Source: Bacteroidales bacterium (GTDB lineage: Bacteria > Bacteroidota > Bacteroidia > Bacteroidales > WCHB1-69). Taken from it: DNA of 64,000 nt. The translations under genes were made by a program, and so were the position numbers. A model generated the notes under the pieces. It saw only the letters and a list, made by a program, of their open reading frames with translations. It searched no databases and was not told where the DNA came from. Positions 8,768 through 17,430 of the stretch are shown piece after piece (position 1 is the stretch's first letter; each line of letters starts with the position of its first letter). The stretch spans positions 54,981 to 118,980 of the forward strand of contig JAFPXF010000007.1 of NCBI GenBank assembly GCA_017394765.1, in the 5' to 3' direction.

Positions 8768-9682
8768 TCAATTGTTTTGTGTTTCTACAATATGTTTTCT
8801 TGCCTCTTTGGCGATTTTTTCGGTCTCTTTGAAATATTTGGTGTCCTTGTAGTCGCGTTCCATGCGGTCGCACGCTTCCAAACAGGCCTTGTAGCGCTCT
8901 TGCTGTTTGCGCTCCACACTTCGCTTGGCGTACTCGTAATTGTTGAGCACCAAATAATAAACTGCCTCCGGCATCAGGGGCGAGTATGAATATTCGTTGA
9001 AAAAGTTCTTGGCCGCAATCTGGCATGCCTCGTAGTGATCGGTGTTGTAGTAGAGTTTCAGCACCTCCAGATCCTTGCGGGCCAGCTTGAGCCGAAGGTC
9101 GTCCAACATCACGTTGCATTCTTCCATGTGGGCGTTGTTGGGATAGGCGAGCAGGAAGGCCTTGATTTCGTCAATGGCATATTGCGTGCTGGATTGGTCG
9201 AGACTGTAGTCCGGGGAGGTCTTGCTGATGGCGGAGATGCAATAGTAATAGGCGTCTTCCGTCTTGTCGGTGTTGGGATAGCGCCTCACATAGTCTCGAA
9301 AATGGAAGGCTGCCATGTTGTAGTCCTTGTTGTTGTAGTAGCATTCCGCAAAGCGGTAGAGGATGGTGTCCGCGCGCGGCGTGCCGAGTGAGAGCGGATA
9401 AAGCTCCTCGAATAGCGTGGCGGCAGAAAGGTACTGTCGGTTGTCGTAGAACTTCATGGCACGTTCATAGCACTGGTCGAAGTTCTCGAAAGTGACTTTC
9501 TTGATACGCTTGGAGGCCTGATTGTCCTTTCTTTTGTTCCCCTTCGCAGGCTTGGTGGTGTCCTGCACCGACCATGAAGTCGGCGCGTTTGGCACGCAGG
9601 GCAGGGGAGACTCCGCGCCCCGACCGGCTGCTGCGACAACTAACAGCATTATTACCAATATGTTGAATATATTTTTAACCAT
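8768..9682 (-). CDS. bamD: Outer membrane assembly factor BamD, without an evident lipobox
   Basis: BamD is the TPR-containing partner of BamA in outer membrane protein insertion. The 304-residue protein has tandem TPR-like helices: FDQCYERAMKFYDNRQYLSA, DTILYRFAECYYNNKDYNMA, HFRDYVRRYPNTDKTEDAYY, AIDEIKAFLLAYPNNAHMEE and YEACQIAAKNFFNEYSYSP. The order of repeats fits BamD. Unlike usual BamD, which is a lipoprotein, the N-terminus (MVKNIFNILVIMLLVVAAAG) has a hydrophobic segment but no Cys in a [LVI][AST][GA]C context; the first Cys follows Pro (PLPC). The region after the signal is basic (KPAKGNKRKDNQASKRIKK). It heads the bamD-rpoZ-coaBC run. Confidence 0.85.
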   Translation of the reverse strand: MVKNIFNILVIMLLVVAAAGRGAESPLPCVPNAPTSWSVQDTTKPAKGNKRKDNQASKRIKKVTFENFDQCYERAMKFYDNRQYLSAATLFEELYPLSLGTPRADTILYRFAECYYNNKDYNMAAFHFRDYVRRYPNTDKTEDAYYYCISAISKTSPDYSLDQSSTQYAIDEIKAFLLAYPNNAHMEECNVMLDDLRLKLARKDLEVLKLYYNTDHYEACQIAAKNFFNEYSYSPLMPEAVYYLVLNNYEYAKRSVERKQQERYKACLEACDRMERDYKDTKYFKETEKIAKEARKHIVETQNN

Positions 9683-9697
9683 AGTAAGTCAAACTTG

Positions 9698-9728
9698 CAA
9701 ATATACGTTTTTTATGTCAATTGGCAAG
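9698..9728 (-). promoter_or_regulatory. Promoter of the bamD operon
   Basis: On the minus strand a -33-like CTTG (9725-9728) is separated by 19 bases from TATATTTG (9698-9705), which fits the Bacteroidota consensus TTTG-N19-21-TAnnTTTG. The start codon is at 9682, so the leader is very short. Confidence 0.6.
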
Positions 9729-9742
9729 ATTATATTTTGGAG

Positions 9743-9770
9743 GTTGGAAGTTGGATGTTAGATGTTAGGG
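9743..9770. repeat. Four imperfect 7-bp tandem repeats (GTTRGAW-like)
   Basis: The units are GTTGGAA, GTTGGAT, GTTAGAT and GTTAGGG in a row. The stop codon of the plug-like gene (TAA, complement of 9765-9767) lies within the last unit. Short heptamer tracts like this are common in Bacteroidota spacers. Confidence 0.7.
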
Positions 9771-11027
9771 TTGTGAGTACCATACCCCGATCAGGCGGTC
9801 GTAGGTGCCGCCGTCTTCGCGGAAATAGATGTAAACGGTGTAGTCGTTGTGTGTCTCGTAGTGATTGCCTTCGATGTAGGACGGGTCAATGGTATGGGTG
9901 CCGTGGGGTACGTGGACGTACTGGTAATTATGCAGTCCCTGCTTCAACAGGAAGTCGGTCTCCCAGAACTGGTATTGCTCGTTGTAATGGAGTTTTGCCT
10001 CGGGCAGGATGTTCCAGTCGGTGAGTTGCCCGAACACATAGACATCGCCTTGGTCGAAGGGGAAAGGGCTCTTGAGCGTGAAGTGGGTGTGAACATAGTC
10101 CTCGGAAAAGGGGTTTTGCATGTCGATGTTGTGATAGTAGCTGCCTCCGTTGAGGGTGTTGCGGCTCTCGTATGCGCCGAAAGGCCGGGCTTCGTCTTCC
10201 AGCACGTAGGCGTGGTTCTGCCGGTGGTCGAAGCTGATGCCGATGATGCGGTCGCCGTTGCTGCGGAGGGTGCGGGTGTCGAAGGTGCGGAACTCGGCGC
10301 CGCCGGGGAAGGTGTTGCGCCCGTCGTCATAGTCGAAGCTGTACTCCCCCGGGAACCCGGAACGGTAGGTGAGCCCCAAGATGGCGTTGTCCCAACGGCC
10401 ATTCTGCTGGATGGCGGCATGCAGGTTCATGGCGGGGTTGCGCACAATGTAGGGACCGCTGTTCACCACGAAGTCCACCTCCTGGTGCGTGAAACGGTCG
10501 GCCACCACGGAGGAACTGTGCACGGAGCCGGTGACACCGGCCTGCTCGTCTTCCCGCACCATGAAACGACGCGTCAGCAACGGATGGTCCGGCGTGTCGT
10601 CATAGACAAACAGGACATAATTCCCCGACTTGGTGGGCCGCAGGTTGTCGTTCGGAATGGTCAGATGATACTGCATGTAGTGCTCTATCGTGTTGAATGA
10701 GTAGTCGTAGGCCGAAATCTCGTCCTCGATATAGCCCTCTATGTATTCGATAGGGTTCAGGTCGGACGGCTTCCAGTCGTGCGTGCAGTGGATGAGCGTG
10801 TATTTGACGTAGCGCGAGGTCTCCACCAAGTCGTCGAAATCAAGATACAGCTCGCCGGTGGAGAGCGTGATGACGGGGTGGTCCTGCAGGTGGCCGGTGG
10901 AGAGCGTGACACTCCGGATGCCCTCCTCGTAGATGCGGTTCTCAAGCTGGATGGAGCGTGCGTCGTACTGCGCACGCAATGTCACAGACAGGATGATGGC
11001 ACATAACAAGATTAAGGTCTTCTTCAT
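9765..11027 (-). CDS. Type IX secretion plug protein (DUF5103 family)
   Basis: A 420-residue secreted protein with signal peptide MKKTLILLCAIILSVTLRAQ. The family features are visible: an N-terminal beta domain with IYEEGIRSVTLSTG, DHPVITLSTGELYLDFDDL, and YTLIHCTHDWKPSDLNPIEY, then FVYDDTPDHPLLTRRFMV, and a C-terminal E-set-like domain FGQLTDWN and QGLHNYQYVHV. This matches the DUF5103 family, described as the plug that closes the SprA translocon of the type IX secretion system from the periplasm. I chose the ATG at 11027 at the signal peptide rather than the upstream ATG at 11057. It is a single gene, divergent from the DPP IV gene. Confidence 0.88.
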   Translation of the reverse strand: MKKTLILLCAIILSVTLRAQYDARSIQLENRIYEEGIRSVTLSTGHLQDHPVITLSTGELYLDFDDLVETSRYVKYTLIHCTHDWKPSDLNPIEYIEGYIEDEISAYDYSFNTIEHYMQYHLTIPNDNLRPTKSGNYVLFVYDDTPDHPLLTRRFMVREDEQAGVTGSVHSSSVVADRFTHQEVDFVVNSGPYIVRNPAMNLHAAIQQNGRWDNAILGLTYRSGFPGEYSFDYDDGRNTFPGGAEFRTFDTRTLRSNGDRIIGISFDHRQNHAYVLEDEARPFGAYESRNTLNGGSYYHNIDMQNPFSEDYVHTHFTLKSPFPFDQGDVYVFGQLTDWNILPEAKLHYNEQYQFWETDFLLKQGLHNYQYVHVPHGTHTIDPSYIEGNHYETHNDYTVYIYFREDGGTYDRLIGVWYSQP

Positions 11028-11076
11028 TTGTGGTGCATTTGAATGGACATAACGCAAAAACGTTGTTTATAGCGTG

Positions 11077-11084
11077 CAAAAGTA
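11077..11084 (-). promoter_or_regulatory. -7 element of the plug-like gene
   Basis: Minus-strand TACTTTTG matches TAnnTTTG and lies 50 bases upstream of the ATG at 11027. No clear -33 was seen. Confidence 0.5.
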
Positions 11085-11181
11085 CAAAAAAAAGATAATG
11101 CTGCCAAAGTCTCAGGTGTCAGGCGGACAGCTCGCGGTTAACCGTGCCGGCGATCCCGATGGCGGCAAAGAGCTTTTTTAC

Positions 11182-11189
11182 TATCTTTG
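11182..11189 (+). promoter_or_regulatory. -7 element of the DPP IV gene
   Basis: TATCTTTG followed by CCGCC matches the Bacteroidota -7 consensus, 38 bases before the start codon at 11228. Confidence 0.55.
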
Positions 11190-11227
11190 CCGCCCGAATG
11201 TGACGGATAATAAAAACACCCCGCAAT

Positions 11228-13408
11228 ATGAAAAAAATTCTGCTTCCTCTCCTTTTGTTGGCTTTCGCCATGACCGTTTTCGGCCAGGACAAAAAAATCA
11301 CTGTTGAAAGAATCTGGAACGATTATTACTTTTACCCTCGTGGAGTCGCCGGTTATACCGCCATGCCCAAGAGCGACTATTACACTGTCGTAAAGCGCGG
11401 TGGCATTGAACGTTACAGCTTTGCCACGGGCGAGATGGTTGACATGCTGCTCTCCAACGCGGATTTGACACGTCTCAGCGACGGTGCCGTGAATATGGGC
11501 AGCGTCAGCAGCTACAAGTTCACATCCGACGAGTCCAAGATCGTGCTCGCCATCGATGAGGAGAGCATCTGGCGCCGCTCCACCCTCGCATATTACTATG
11601 TCTATGACATTGCCGCCCAGACGCTGACCCGCGTGGCCGGCACGGAAACCAAGCTCCACTTCGCCGAGCTCACCGAGGACGGCACCAAGGTGCTCTTCGC
11701 CCGCGATTGCGACCTCTTTTACCAAGACATGGCTACCGGCAAGATTACCCAAATCACCCATGACGGCAAGCCCAACGCCATCCTCAACGGCTATGCCGAC
11801 TGGGTCTATGAGGAGGAACTCGACATGTCGGGCGCCGCCTCCTGGTCGCCCGACGGCACCAAGATCGCCTTCCTGCGCTTCGATGAAAGTCGCGTCAAGG
11901 AGTACAACTTCGCCCTCTATGACGATCTCTATCCCACCGATTTCAAGTACAAGTACCCGAAGGCCGGCGAGGACAACTCTTTGGTGGATGTCTGCATCTA
12001 CGATGTCGCCACCGGTTCCCTCACGAAAGTTGACCTCGGCGACAACACCAACTGCTACTTCCCGCGCGTCTATTGGATGCCCAACAGCCGCGACGCCATC
12101 ATCTTGAAGCTCAACCGCCACCAGAACCGTCTCGACTTCATCCGCTACAACACCGTCACGAAACAGCAGGATGTCGTCTATACGGACGAGAACGACAAGT
12201 GGCTGGATGTCACCGACAACTATTATTTCCTCAAGGACGGCCAGACGATGATCGTCACCTCCGAGCGCGACGGCTTCAACCACATCTACAAGGTGACCCT
12301 TGGCGATGGCCTGCAGCAACTCACCTCCGGCAATTGGGAAGTCAACGAGATCCAATATGTCAGCGAGGATAAGAAGCTCATCTACTATCTTTCCAACGAG
12401 AGCGGTGTGCTGAACCGCGACCTTTACGTCATCAATTTCGACGGCAAGAAGAAAAAGCTGCTGAGCAAGGGCGACGGTTGGGCGAGCACGGAGTTCAGTC
12501 CGAATGGTAACTACTACCGTCTGCAATACTCCGATCTGAACACCCTGCCGAAATATACCATCAACGACAGGACAGGCAAGGAGTTGCGGGTGCTCAACGA
12601 CAACCACAACGTGCAGGAGACGATGGACAAATTCGGCTTTGTGAAACGCGAGATCATCCATTTCACCACCGATGACGGCACCGAGCTGTACGGCTGGATG
12701 ATGAAGCCCGCCGATTTCGACCCCAACAAGCGTTATCCGGTGATGATGAACTGCTACGGCGGTCCGGGAAGCCAGCAGGTGATGAACGCCTACAGTGGCG
12801 CACAAGACCTTGCCTTCTACCAGATGCTGGCGCAGCACGGCTACATTTCCGTCTGTGTCGATGGGCGCGGCACCGCCACCCGCGGCGACGCCTTCAAAAA
12901 GGTTATCTACCAGCAGATGGGCAAGTACGAGGCCATCGACCAGATTGCCGCCGCCAACTGGCTCAAGAAGCAGCCTTTCGTGGACGGCGACCGCATCGGC
13001 ATCTGGGGCTGGAGCTTCGGCGGCTACCTCTCCGCGTTGTCGCTGTTCCGCGGCGACGGTGCCTTCAAGATGGCCATCTCCGTGGCCCCGGTCACCAACT
13101 GGCGCTACTACGACAACATCTACACCGAGCGTTTCATGCGCACCCCGCAGGAGAACCCCGACGGCTACGACCTCAATTCACCGACCACCTACGCCAAGGA
13201 CCTCAAGGGCAGCTACCTGCTCGTGCATGGCACCGCCGACGACAATGTACACTTCCAGAACGCCATGGAGTTGGTGAAGGCCCTCAACGAGGCCGGCGTG
13301 GAGTACGACCAGTTCTTCTTCCCCAACAAGAACCATTTCATCATGGGCGGCAACACCAGAACATACCTCTATAATAAACTGGCCAAATATATTTTGGAGC
13401 ATTTGTAG
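11228..13408 (+). CDS. Dipeptidyl peptidase IV (S9B serine peptidase)
   Basis: DPP IV removes X-Pro or X-Ala dipeptides from peptide N-termini, here probably in the periplasm or at the cell surface. The 726-residue protein has a signal peptide (MKKILLPLLLLAFAMTVFGQ), an eight-bladed beta-propeller with the substrate-binding double-Glu motif DWVYEEEL (about residue 190), and an alpha/beta hydrolase domain. The catalytic triad is visible: Ser596 in GWSFGGY, Asp671 in HGTADDNVHF and His703 in KNHF. The length fits the family. Its promoter is separate from the divergent plug-like gene. It has no type IX C-terminal domain; it ends with the hydrolase fold. Confidence 0.94.
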   Translation: MKKILLPLLLLAFAMTVFGQDKKITVERIWNDYYFYPRGVAGYTAMPKSDYYTVVKRGGIERYSFATGEMVDMLLSNADLTRLSDGAVNMGSVSSYKFTSDESKIVLAIDEESIWRRSTLAYYYVYDIAAQTLTRVAGTETKLHFAELTEDGTKVLFARDCDLFYQDMATGKITQITHDGKPNAILNGYADWVYEEELDMSGAASWSPDGTKIAFLRFDESRVKEYNFALYDDLYPTDFKYKYPKAGEDNSLVDVCIYDVATGSLTKVDLGDNTNCYFPRVYWMPNSRDAIILKLNRHQNRLDFIRYNTVTKQQDVVYTDENDKWLDVTDNYYFLKDGQTMIVTSERDGFNHIYKVTLGDGLQQLTSGNWEVNEIQYVSEDKKLIYYLSNESGVLNRDLYVINFDGKKKKLLSKGDGWASTEFSPNGNYYRLQYSDLNTLPKYTINDRTGKELRVLNDNHNVQETMDKFGFVKREIIHFTTDDGTELYGWMMKPADFDPNKRYPVMMNCYGGPGSQQVMNAYSGAQDLAFYQMLAQHGYISVCVDGRGTATRGDAFKKVIYQQMGKYEAIDQIAAANWLKKQPFVDGDRIGIWGWSFGGYLSALSLFRGDGAFKMAISVAPVTNWRYYDNIYTERFMRTPQENPDGYDLNSPTTYAKDLKGSYLLVHGTADDNVHFQNAMELVKALNEAGVEYDQFFFPNKNHFIMGGNTRTYLYNKLAKYILEHL

Positions 13409-13424
13409 AAGCCGTTTCCGCAAT

Positions 13425-13456
13425 CCCTGGCTACCGAGCTCTTGCCCCTGACAGGG
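13425..13456. repeat. Fragment of the upstream FISUMP repeat (A) after the DPP IV stop
   Basis: The 25 bases from 13425 match the complement of 17431-17456 at about 23 positions (core CTGGCTACCRAGCTCTTG) and also resemble 31751-31770. CCCTG and CAGGG at the ends can pair. The segment lies in the 70-bp gap between two convergent genes. Confidence 0.6.
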
Positions 13457-13478
13457 CAGCATGAGAAAGATCGCGTTC

Positions 13479-13874
13479 TTACACCACTACTGTTGCCGGC
13501 ATCAGCTTGGCGCAGTGGTCGATGATGGCATTGGCCCACTCAAAGCCCTCGTCGCAGGTCTTTTTGCTTTGTGTGCCATCATAGCCCATGGTCAAATGCA
13601 TTATATTGTAGCCGGCCAGAATAGCTGCCAAAAGTTTTCTGTTTCGCTTGCCGGCCGCTTCCTTGTATTTATCGATGGAGGGGCGGCCTTTGCCCTTGCG
13701 TATCTGCAATACAGCGTCAAGGGCAATCAGGCATCCATTCCATAAGGTGTTTCCCGCTATTTTTATATATTTGTTGTCCATGTAGATTTTCAGGTCCGGG
13801 TCATAGTTGGCCTTCTTGATGACCTCCTCGGCATTGGCCACATAGCGCTGTGCTTCCTCTATAGGATCTTTCAT
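13479..13874 (-). CDS. DUF5618 family protein
   Basis: A 131-residue cytoplasmic protein with no signal peptide: MKDPIEEAQRYVANAEEVIKKANY, then KYIKIAGNTLWNGCLIALDAVL, GRPSIDKYKEA, and NIMHLTMGYDGTQSKKTCDEG. This matches DUF5618, a small helical family in Bacteroidota related in layout to HEPN-like nucleotidyltransferase partners. The function is unknown. The ATG at 13874 is preferred to the longer frame at 13925 because the known family begins MKDPIEEA and because the -7 element at 13906-13913 lies within the longer frame. It stands alone between DPP IV and the repeat region. Confidence 0.8.
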   Translation of the reverse strand: MKDPIEEAQRYVANAEEVIKKANYDPDLKIYMDNKYIKIAGNTLWNGCLIALDAVLQIRKGKGRPSIDKYKEAAGKRNRKLLAAILAGYNIMHLTMGYDGTQSKKTCDEGFEWANAIIDHCAKLMPATVVV

Positions 13875-13905
13875 AACCTTGTCGTTTTTATGTTTTATAA
13901 GATTG

Positions 13906-13913
13906 CAAATATA
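13906..13913 (-). promoter_or_regulatory. -7 element of the DUF5618 gene
   Basis: Minus-strand TATATTTG matches TAnnTTTG, 32 bases upstream of the ATG at 13874. Confidence 0.55.
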
Positions 13914-14118
13914 CAATAAAAACAAGCTATTGTCAATATTTTTGAAAATTTTTTATTTGGCTAAGAATCAATGCTATGAAATTTTTAGATACAATAATTT
14001 AATAATAATTAGTTAAACCATATTTTATATTTTGCATGGATTAATGTAATTTTGTGTTTTATCCATTGTTCCTCGCGTTGAATACATCACTAACGACCAA
14101 TCGCCAACCGCTTTGCTG
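13914..14118. other. AT-rich spacer without a gene
   Basis: A very AT-rich stretch (13914-14060) with no credible coding frame or structure, followed by the start of the GC-rich repeat block. Nothing further is seen in it. Confidence 0.6.
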
Positions 14119-14376
14119 GGGATTCCGCTCGCTCACTGCGTTCGCGGCGGAATGGTGGTTGCACGCTGACGGGCAGGGAAAGGGAAAAGATGGGCGGCGG
14201 GAGGCTGTGCCGAAATTGGGAATTGGTATTGTCCGCCGCCCATCTTTTCCCTCTTTTTACCCCCCCCTCCACCGCGCACCATTCCGCGCGCTCTGCGCGC
14301 GGAACCTCCAGCCAACCCCCGCAGACCTGGCGGCCTGCTTGCGGCGACAGCCGGCGGAACCTCCACTCCAACCCCT
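14119..14376. repeat. Downstream FISUMP repeat, copy B1 (hairpin block)
   Basis: GC-rich composite of inverted repeats. A 19-bp perfect stem pairs 14182-14200 (GGGAAAAGATGGGCGGCGG) with 14233-14251. A 10-bp stem pairs 14282-14291 with 14295-14304 (TTCCGCGCGC). Another palindromic unit covers 14121-14153 (ATTCCGC...GCGGAAT). The same blocks, in the same order relative to the gene, follow the second FISUMP gene at 36080-36261. No protein is encoded. Confidence 0.8.
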
Positions 14377-14383
14377 AATGGCC

Positions 14384-14416
14384 AAAAAAAAGGCGCGGCC
14401 TCGCGGCCACGCCCTT
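14384..14416 (-). terminator. Terminator of FISUMP gene 1
   Basis: On the minus strand GGCGTGGCC-GCGA-GGCCGCGCC (14413-14392) forms a 9-bp stem with one wobble, followed by eight T, 24 bases after the stop codon. The equivalent hairpin follows FISUMP gene 2. Confidence 0.85.
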
Positions 14417-14440
14417 GCAATTATGAATGATAAATTATTC

Positions 14441-17266
14441 TTATCTCTTGATACAGCGGATGCTGAAGCCGAGGCCCTTGTCATAGTTCATGATGAGCAT
14501 TTCGGGGCAGACGTGCGTGATTTCGCTGCAGACGCCCTTCGTGACATCGGATGTGGTGGTGCTGGTCCAGAAATCGGTCTGGCCGAGCAGGTTCATATAT
14601 TGGCTTGTGCTGCCGTCATAGTAGCCGGCGCCCTTGGCTTTGAAGCCGCTGCCGGGATCGTTGCCAGCATGGCCGGGCAGCCAGGTGGTCACATCGGGAG
14701 ACTTGACATTGGGGAGAGAGCCGGCAATGTTTCTCATCGTGAGGTAGTCGGCTTCGGTCGGGATAGCCCAGCCCTCGGGACATGCACCCTGCACGAATGG
14801 GCCAACGGGGCTGTTGGTCGTGGTGGGCGTGGCACTGTTGTTGCCCTCGGGCACGTTCATGGCGGAATACCAGCTGTAGAGACGGCCGAACTTGTTCAGG
14901 TTTGCGGTCTCGTCAGGATAATCGGTGCTGTTGTAGATGTTGGCCACAGCGATAGAGTTGCCGTTGGAGTACTTGGTGTTGCGCAGGTTCTCAGTGGTCC
15001 AGCACTCGCAGCCGATACGGACGGACTGGTAGGTGTAGCCGTCAATGGTAGCGGTCGGGCAGTCGGGATAGACCACGGTGATGGTCTGCGGACGTTGCAC
15101 GGAGTTGCCGCAAGGATCGGAGATGGTCCAGGTTATGTTGTAGGTGCCGGGCTCAAGACGGGTGGGCAGAGCGGTGTGCGTCAGTTCGAGCGCGCCACTG
15201 TACTCGGGGATGTCGATGGTCACTGTCGGCTCGGGGAACGTGTATGCCGTGTCGCAGGCGCCGAAGTAGAGGGTTACGTTGACCTCCGTCGGGGCGATGG
15301 TGATGTTGGCTGCATCGCTGGTCGTGATGTCGGGTCTGGTCAGCGTGAGCTGCTTGTGCTCGCTCTCATGGCCGCACTTGTCAACCACCCAGTAGTTCAC
15401 GGTCGTCTCGGTCGCTGTGATGGGCGTGTTGGCGGCAGGGTTTTGAACAACCGTCAGGTCGTCGTTCGAGGTGCAGTTGTCGCCGGTGCCGGTGGCAGCC
15501 TTGACTGCTTCGGAGAGGTCAGGAACCAGGTAGTTGCAGGTTGACGGATCCACGGCAGCAGGTGCTGCGGTGATGGTGCCCACGGTGGGGTTCACATCGT
15601 CGCTTACGGTGAAGCTGCCCGGCTTGGAATCGCTGGTGCAGCCGTTGTTGTCGGTGACGGTCAGGGAGTAGTTGTAGGTGTTGCCGCAATCGTTGGCGGA
15701 CGGTACGATAGTGCCGGTCTCGCTGCCGGCTGCGCCGGTCCAGTTGTAGGTGGTGATGATGGCGTCGCCGCCCGCTGTGGCGTCCGCTACGATGCTATAG
15801 CTGCTCTGGTTGGGGCAGAGGTTCGTGGGAGCCGTGAGGCTGTTCACCACAGGACGGTTGTAAGCATGAATTGTATATATATTATTAGAAGGCACACCGC
15901 AAGTGGTGGTGTAGTTGTACACGAAGCGCACATAGACGTCTTGTGTGATATTGTTCACCGTGAAGGGGGTTACGGAGGTGACATCGGTCCAGTTGACCCT
16001 GTCGGTGGACTGTTGCCAGGTGATGTTGCCGGAGTTGCTGGCAATGAGGTTGACGCTCACATCGCTGTTCTTGCAGACGTTCTTGACGGTCTTGTTCTCA
16101 TTGTCGGTCAGGGTGCCGGGGTTGACATCACTCGGGCGGGTCACGGTGACAGCATCGGTATAGACGGTGCTGCAGCCCGTCACCTGGTAGCCTCTGCGGT
16201 AGGTGCCGGAGGTGGTAGCCGTGTAGGTTGCGCCATTGGCACCGGAGATGGTGGTACCGTTCTTTTGCCAGATATAGGTGCCGGTCACTTCGCTGTGGGC
16301 GGCTGTGACGTTGTTGAGGACCACGGCAGTGTCGGTACTGCTGCAGGTCCATGTGCCGGCTGAGATGGCACCGGCGGTGAGGTTGTTGCAGTTGCTGGCC
16401 GTGTAATAGATGAACACGGCACCGGGGGCACCGTCGCCACCGTTGCTGGCGACAAAGCCACCGCCAATAATTCCAGCTCCTGTTGCGCAACCGGAGCCGC
16501 CGCCGCCATAGTTGGAACCGTTTTTACCATTACGGCCTCCAGTATGGCTTACCGCACCTTCCGCACCATTGCCGGCATGGGCAAGGGAAGTGGTGCCGCC
16601 AGCACCAGGTTTATATCCAGAGATGGGACCGCCATTAGCACCGTTTCCGCCGTTGCCGCCGCCAGCGGCGCCGCCGCCGCCAGCACCGCACCAAGCGCCG
16701 TCGGAGCCTGTGCCGCCGTTGCCGCCAGGATGTTTGTCATCACCAATGCAAGTGCCTCTGGGTCCATTGAGTTGTCCACCTACTCCAGCTACGTCGCTGC
16801 CATCGCCAACGTCACCGGCTCCGGTGGCCCTAATCAGTATGGTACTACCGCGGGAAACCCAACTGTTTCCGCCCCAGCCAGGGTTTGTTGCCGATTTGCT
16901 ACAGTCGCCGCTGCCCTTGGAACCTGCATGGATGTTGAGGGTTTCACCAGGTGTGACAGCGATGGTACTTTTCACCCATGCGCCACCGCCACCGCCAGGA
17001 TAGCCGTGTGTGGCTTGCCATCCCGAAAATTGGCATGCGGCGCCGCCGCCGCCACCGCCGCCGATGGCGATGATGGTGATTTCGTTGACACCGGCGGGAA
17101 CTTGCCAAGAGTAGTCTTGGCCGTCGCTATCCCATGTCGTGAAATTGCTTGTCGTGAACGCCACCTCTGTAGGTGGTGTTTGTGCAGAGAGCTGGTTCAT
17201 GAACAGACCCAGCACGAAAATTGCAGTGAGAAGCAAGCCTCCCACGCATAATTGCAACTTTTTCAT
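14441..17266 (-). CDS. Glycine-rich FISUMP surface protein 1
   Basis: A 941-residue secreted protein with signal peptide MKKLQLCVGGLLLTAIFVLG ending near LSAQ. After it comes a glycine-rich domain (about 30-300) with GGGGGGGAACQF, GGGGGAWVK and VTPGETLNIHAGSKGSG. Next are several Ig- or HYR-like beta domains (about 300-740). The C-terminal FISUMP domain (Fibrobacter paralogous major domain, TIGR02145 type; about 750-941) has VRIGCECWTTENLRNTKYS, FGRLYSWYSAMN, CPEGWAIPT and LGFSIRCIKR. Such proteins are surface or secreted adhesin-like factors of unknown activity. The start at 17266 is set by the signal peptide. It is a paralogue of 31900-36015; both are flanked by the same repeats. The protein ends in FISUMP without a recognisable type IX sorting domain. 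Confidence 0.88.
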   Translation of the reverse strand: MKKLQLCVGGLLLTAIFVLGLFMNQLSAQTPPTEVAFTTSNFTTWDSDGQDYSWQVPAGVNEITIIAIGGGGGGGAACQFSGWQATHGYPGGGGGAWVKSTIAVTPGETLNIHAGSKGSGDCSKSATNPGWGGNSWVSRGSTILIRATGAGDVGDGSDVAGVGGQLNGPRGTCIGDDKHPGGNGGTGSDGAWCGAGGGGAAGGGNGGNGANGGPISGYKPGAGGTTSLAHAGNGAEGAVSHTGGRNGKNGSNYGGGGSGCATGAGIIGGGFVASNGGDGAPGAVFIYYTASNCNNLTAGAISAGTWTCSSTDTAVVLNNVTAAHSEVTGTYIWQKNGTTISGANGATYTATTSGTYRRGYQVTGCSTVYTDAVTVTRPSDVNPGTLTDNENKTVKNVCKNSDVSVNLIASNSGNITWQQSTDRVNWTDVTSVTPFTVNNITQDVYVRFVYNYTTTCGVPSNNIYTIHAYNRPVVNSLTAPTNLCPNQSSYSIVADATAGGDAIITTYNWTGAAGSETGTIVPSANDCGNTYNYSLTVTDNNGCTSDSKPGSFTVSDDVNPTVGTITAAPAAVDPSTCNYLVPDLSEAVKAATGTGDNCTSNDDLTVVQNPAANTPITATETTVNYWVVDKCGHESEHKQLTLTRPDITTSDAANITIAPTEVNVTLYFGACDTAYTFPEPTVTIDIPEYSGALELTHTALPTRLEPGTYNITWTISDPCGNSVQRPQTITVVYPDCPTATIDGYTYQSVRIGCECWTTENLRNTKYSNGNSIAVANIYNSTDYPDETANLNKFGRLYSWYSAMNVPEGNNSATPTTTNSPVGPFVQGACPEGWAIPTEADYLTMRNIAGSLPNVKSPDVTTWLPGHAGNDPGSGFKAKGAGYYDGSTSQYMNLLGQTDFWTSTTTSDVTKGVCSEITHVCPEMLIMNYDKGLGFSIRCIKR

Positions 17267-17373
17267 AATTTCTTTTTTTAGTTTGTAATATTGTTTTATC
17301 ATATAATTATCAATAAGTCAATACTTTATTTTTCTATTCCCTTACAATTCCTTATATGTATTCATCAAACTTG

Positions 17374-17381
17374 CAAAAATA
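17374..17381 (-). promoter_or_regulatory. -7 element of FISUMP gene 1
   Basis: Minus-strand TATTTTTG matches TAnnTTTG, 108 bases upstream of the ATG at 17266. The equivalent TATTTTTG precedes FISUMP gene 2. Confidence 0.6.
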
Positions 17382-17430
17382 ATATTTTTTCCAACATCTT
17401 TTCATTTTTTTTCATATTTTTTTGGGAAAA

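Noticed and set aside
11138..12838. A 566-codon open frame on the minus strand across the DPP IV gene
   Set aside because: It lies antisense to a gene with a complete catalytic triad; the product is Val/Gly/Leu-rich with no family pattern. Long antisense frames are expected from the GC-rich codon use here.
14054..15544. A 496-codon plus-strand frame from the repeat block into FISUMP gene 1
   Set aside because: It runs through hairpin repeats and then antisense to the FISUMP domain; its sequence has no family pattern.
16285..17100. The GGC-rich stretch of FISUMP gene 1 as a tandem repeat or CRISPR-like array
   Set aside because: The repetition comes from glycine codons in a glycine-rich domain; there is no fixed repeat and spacer length.
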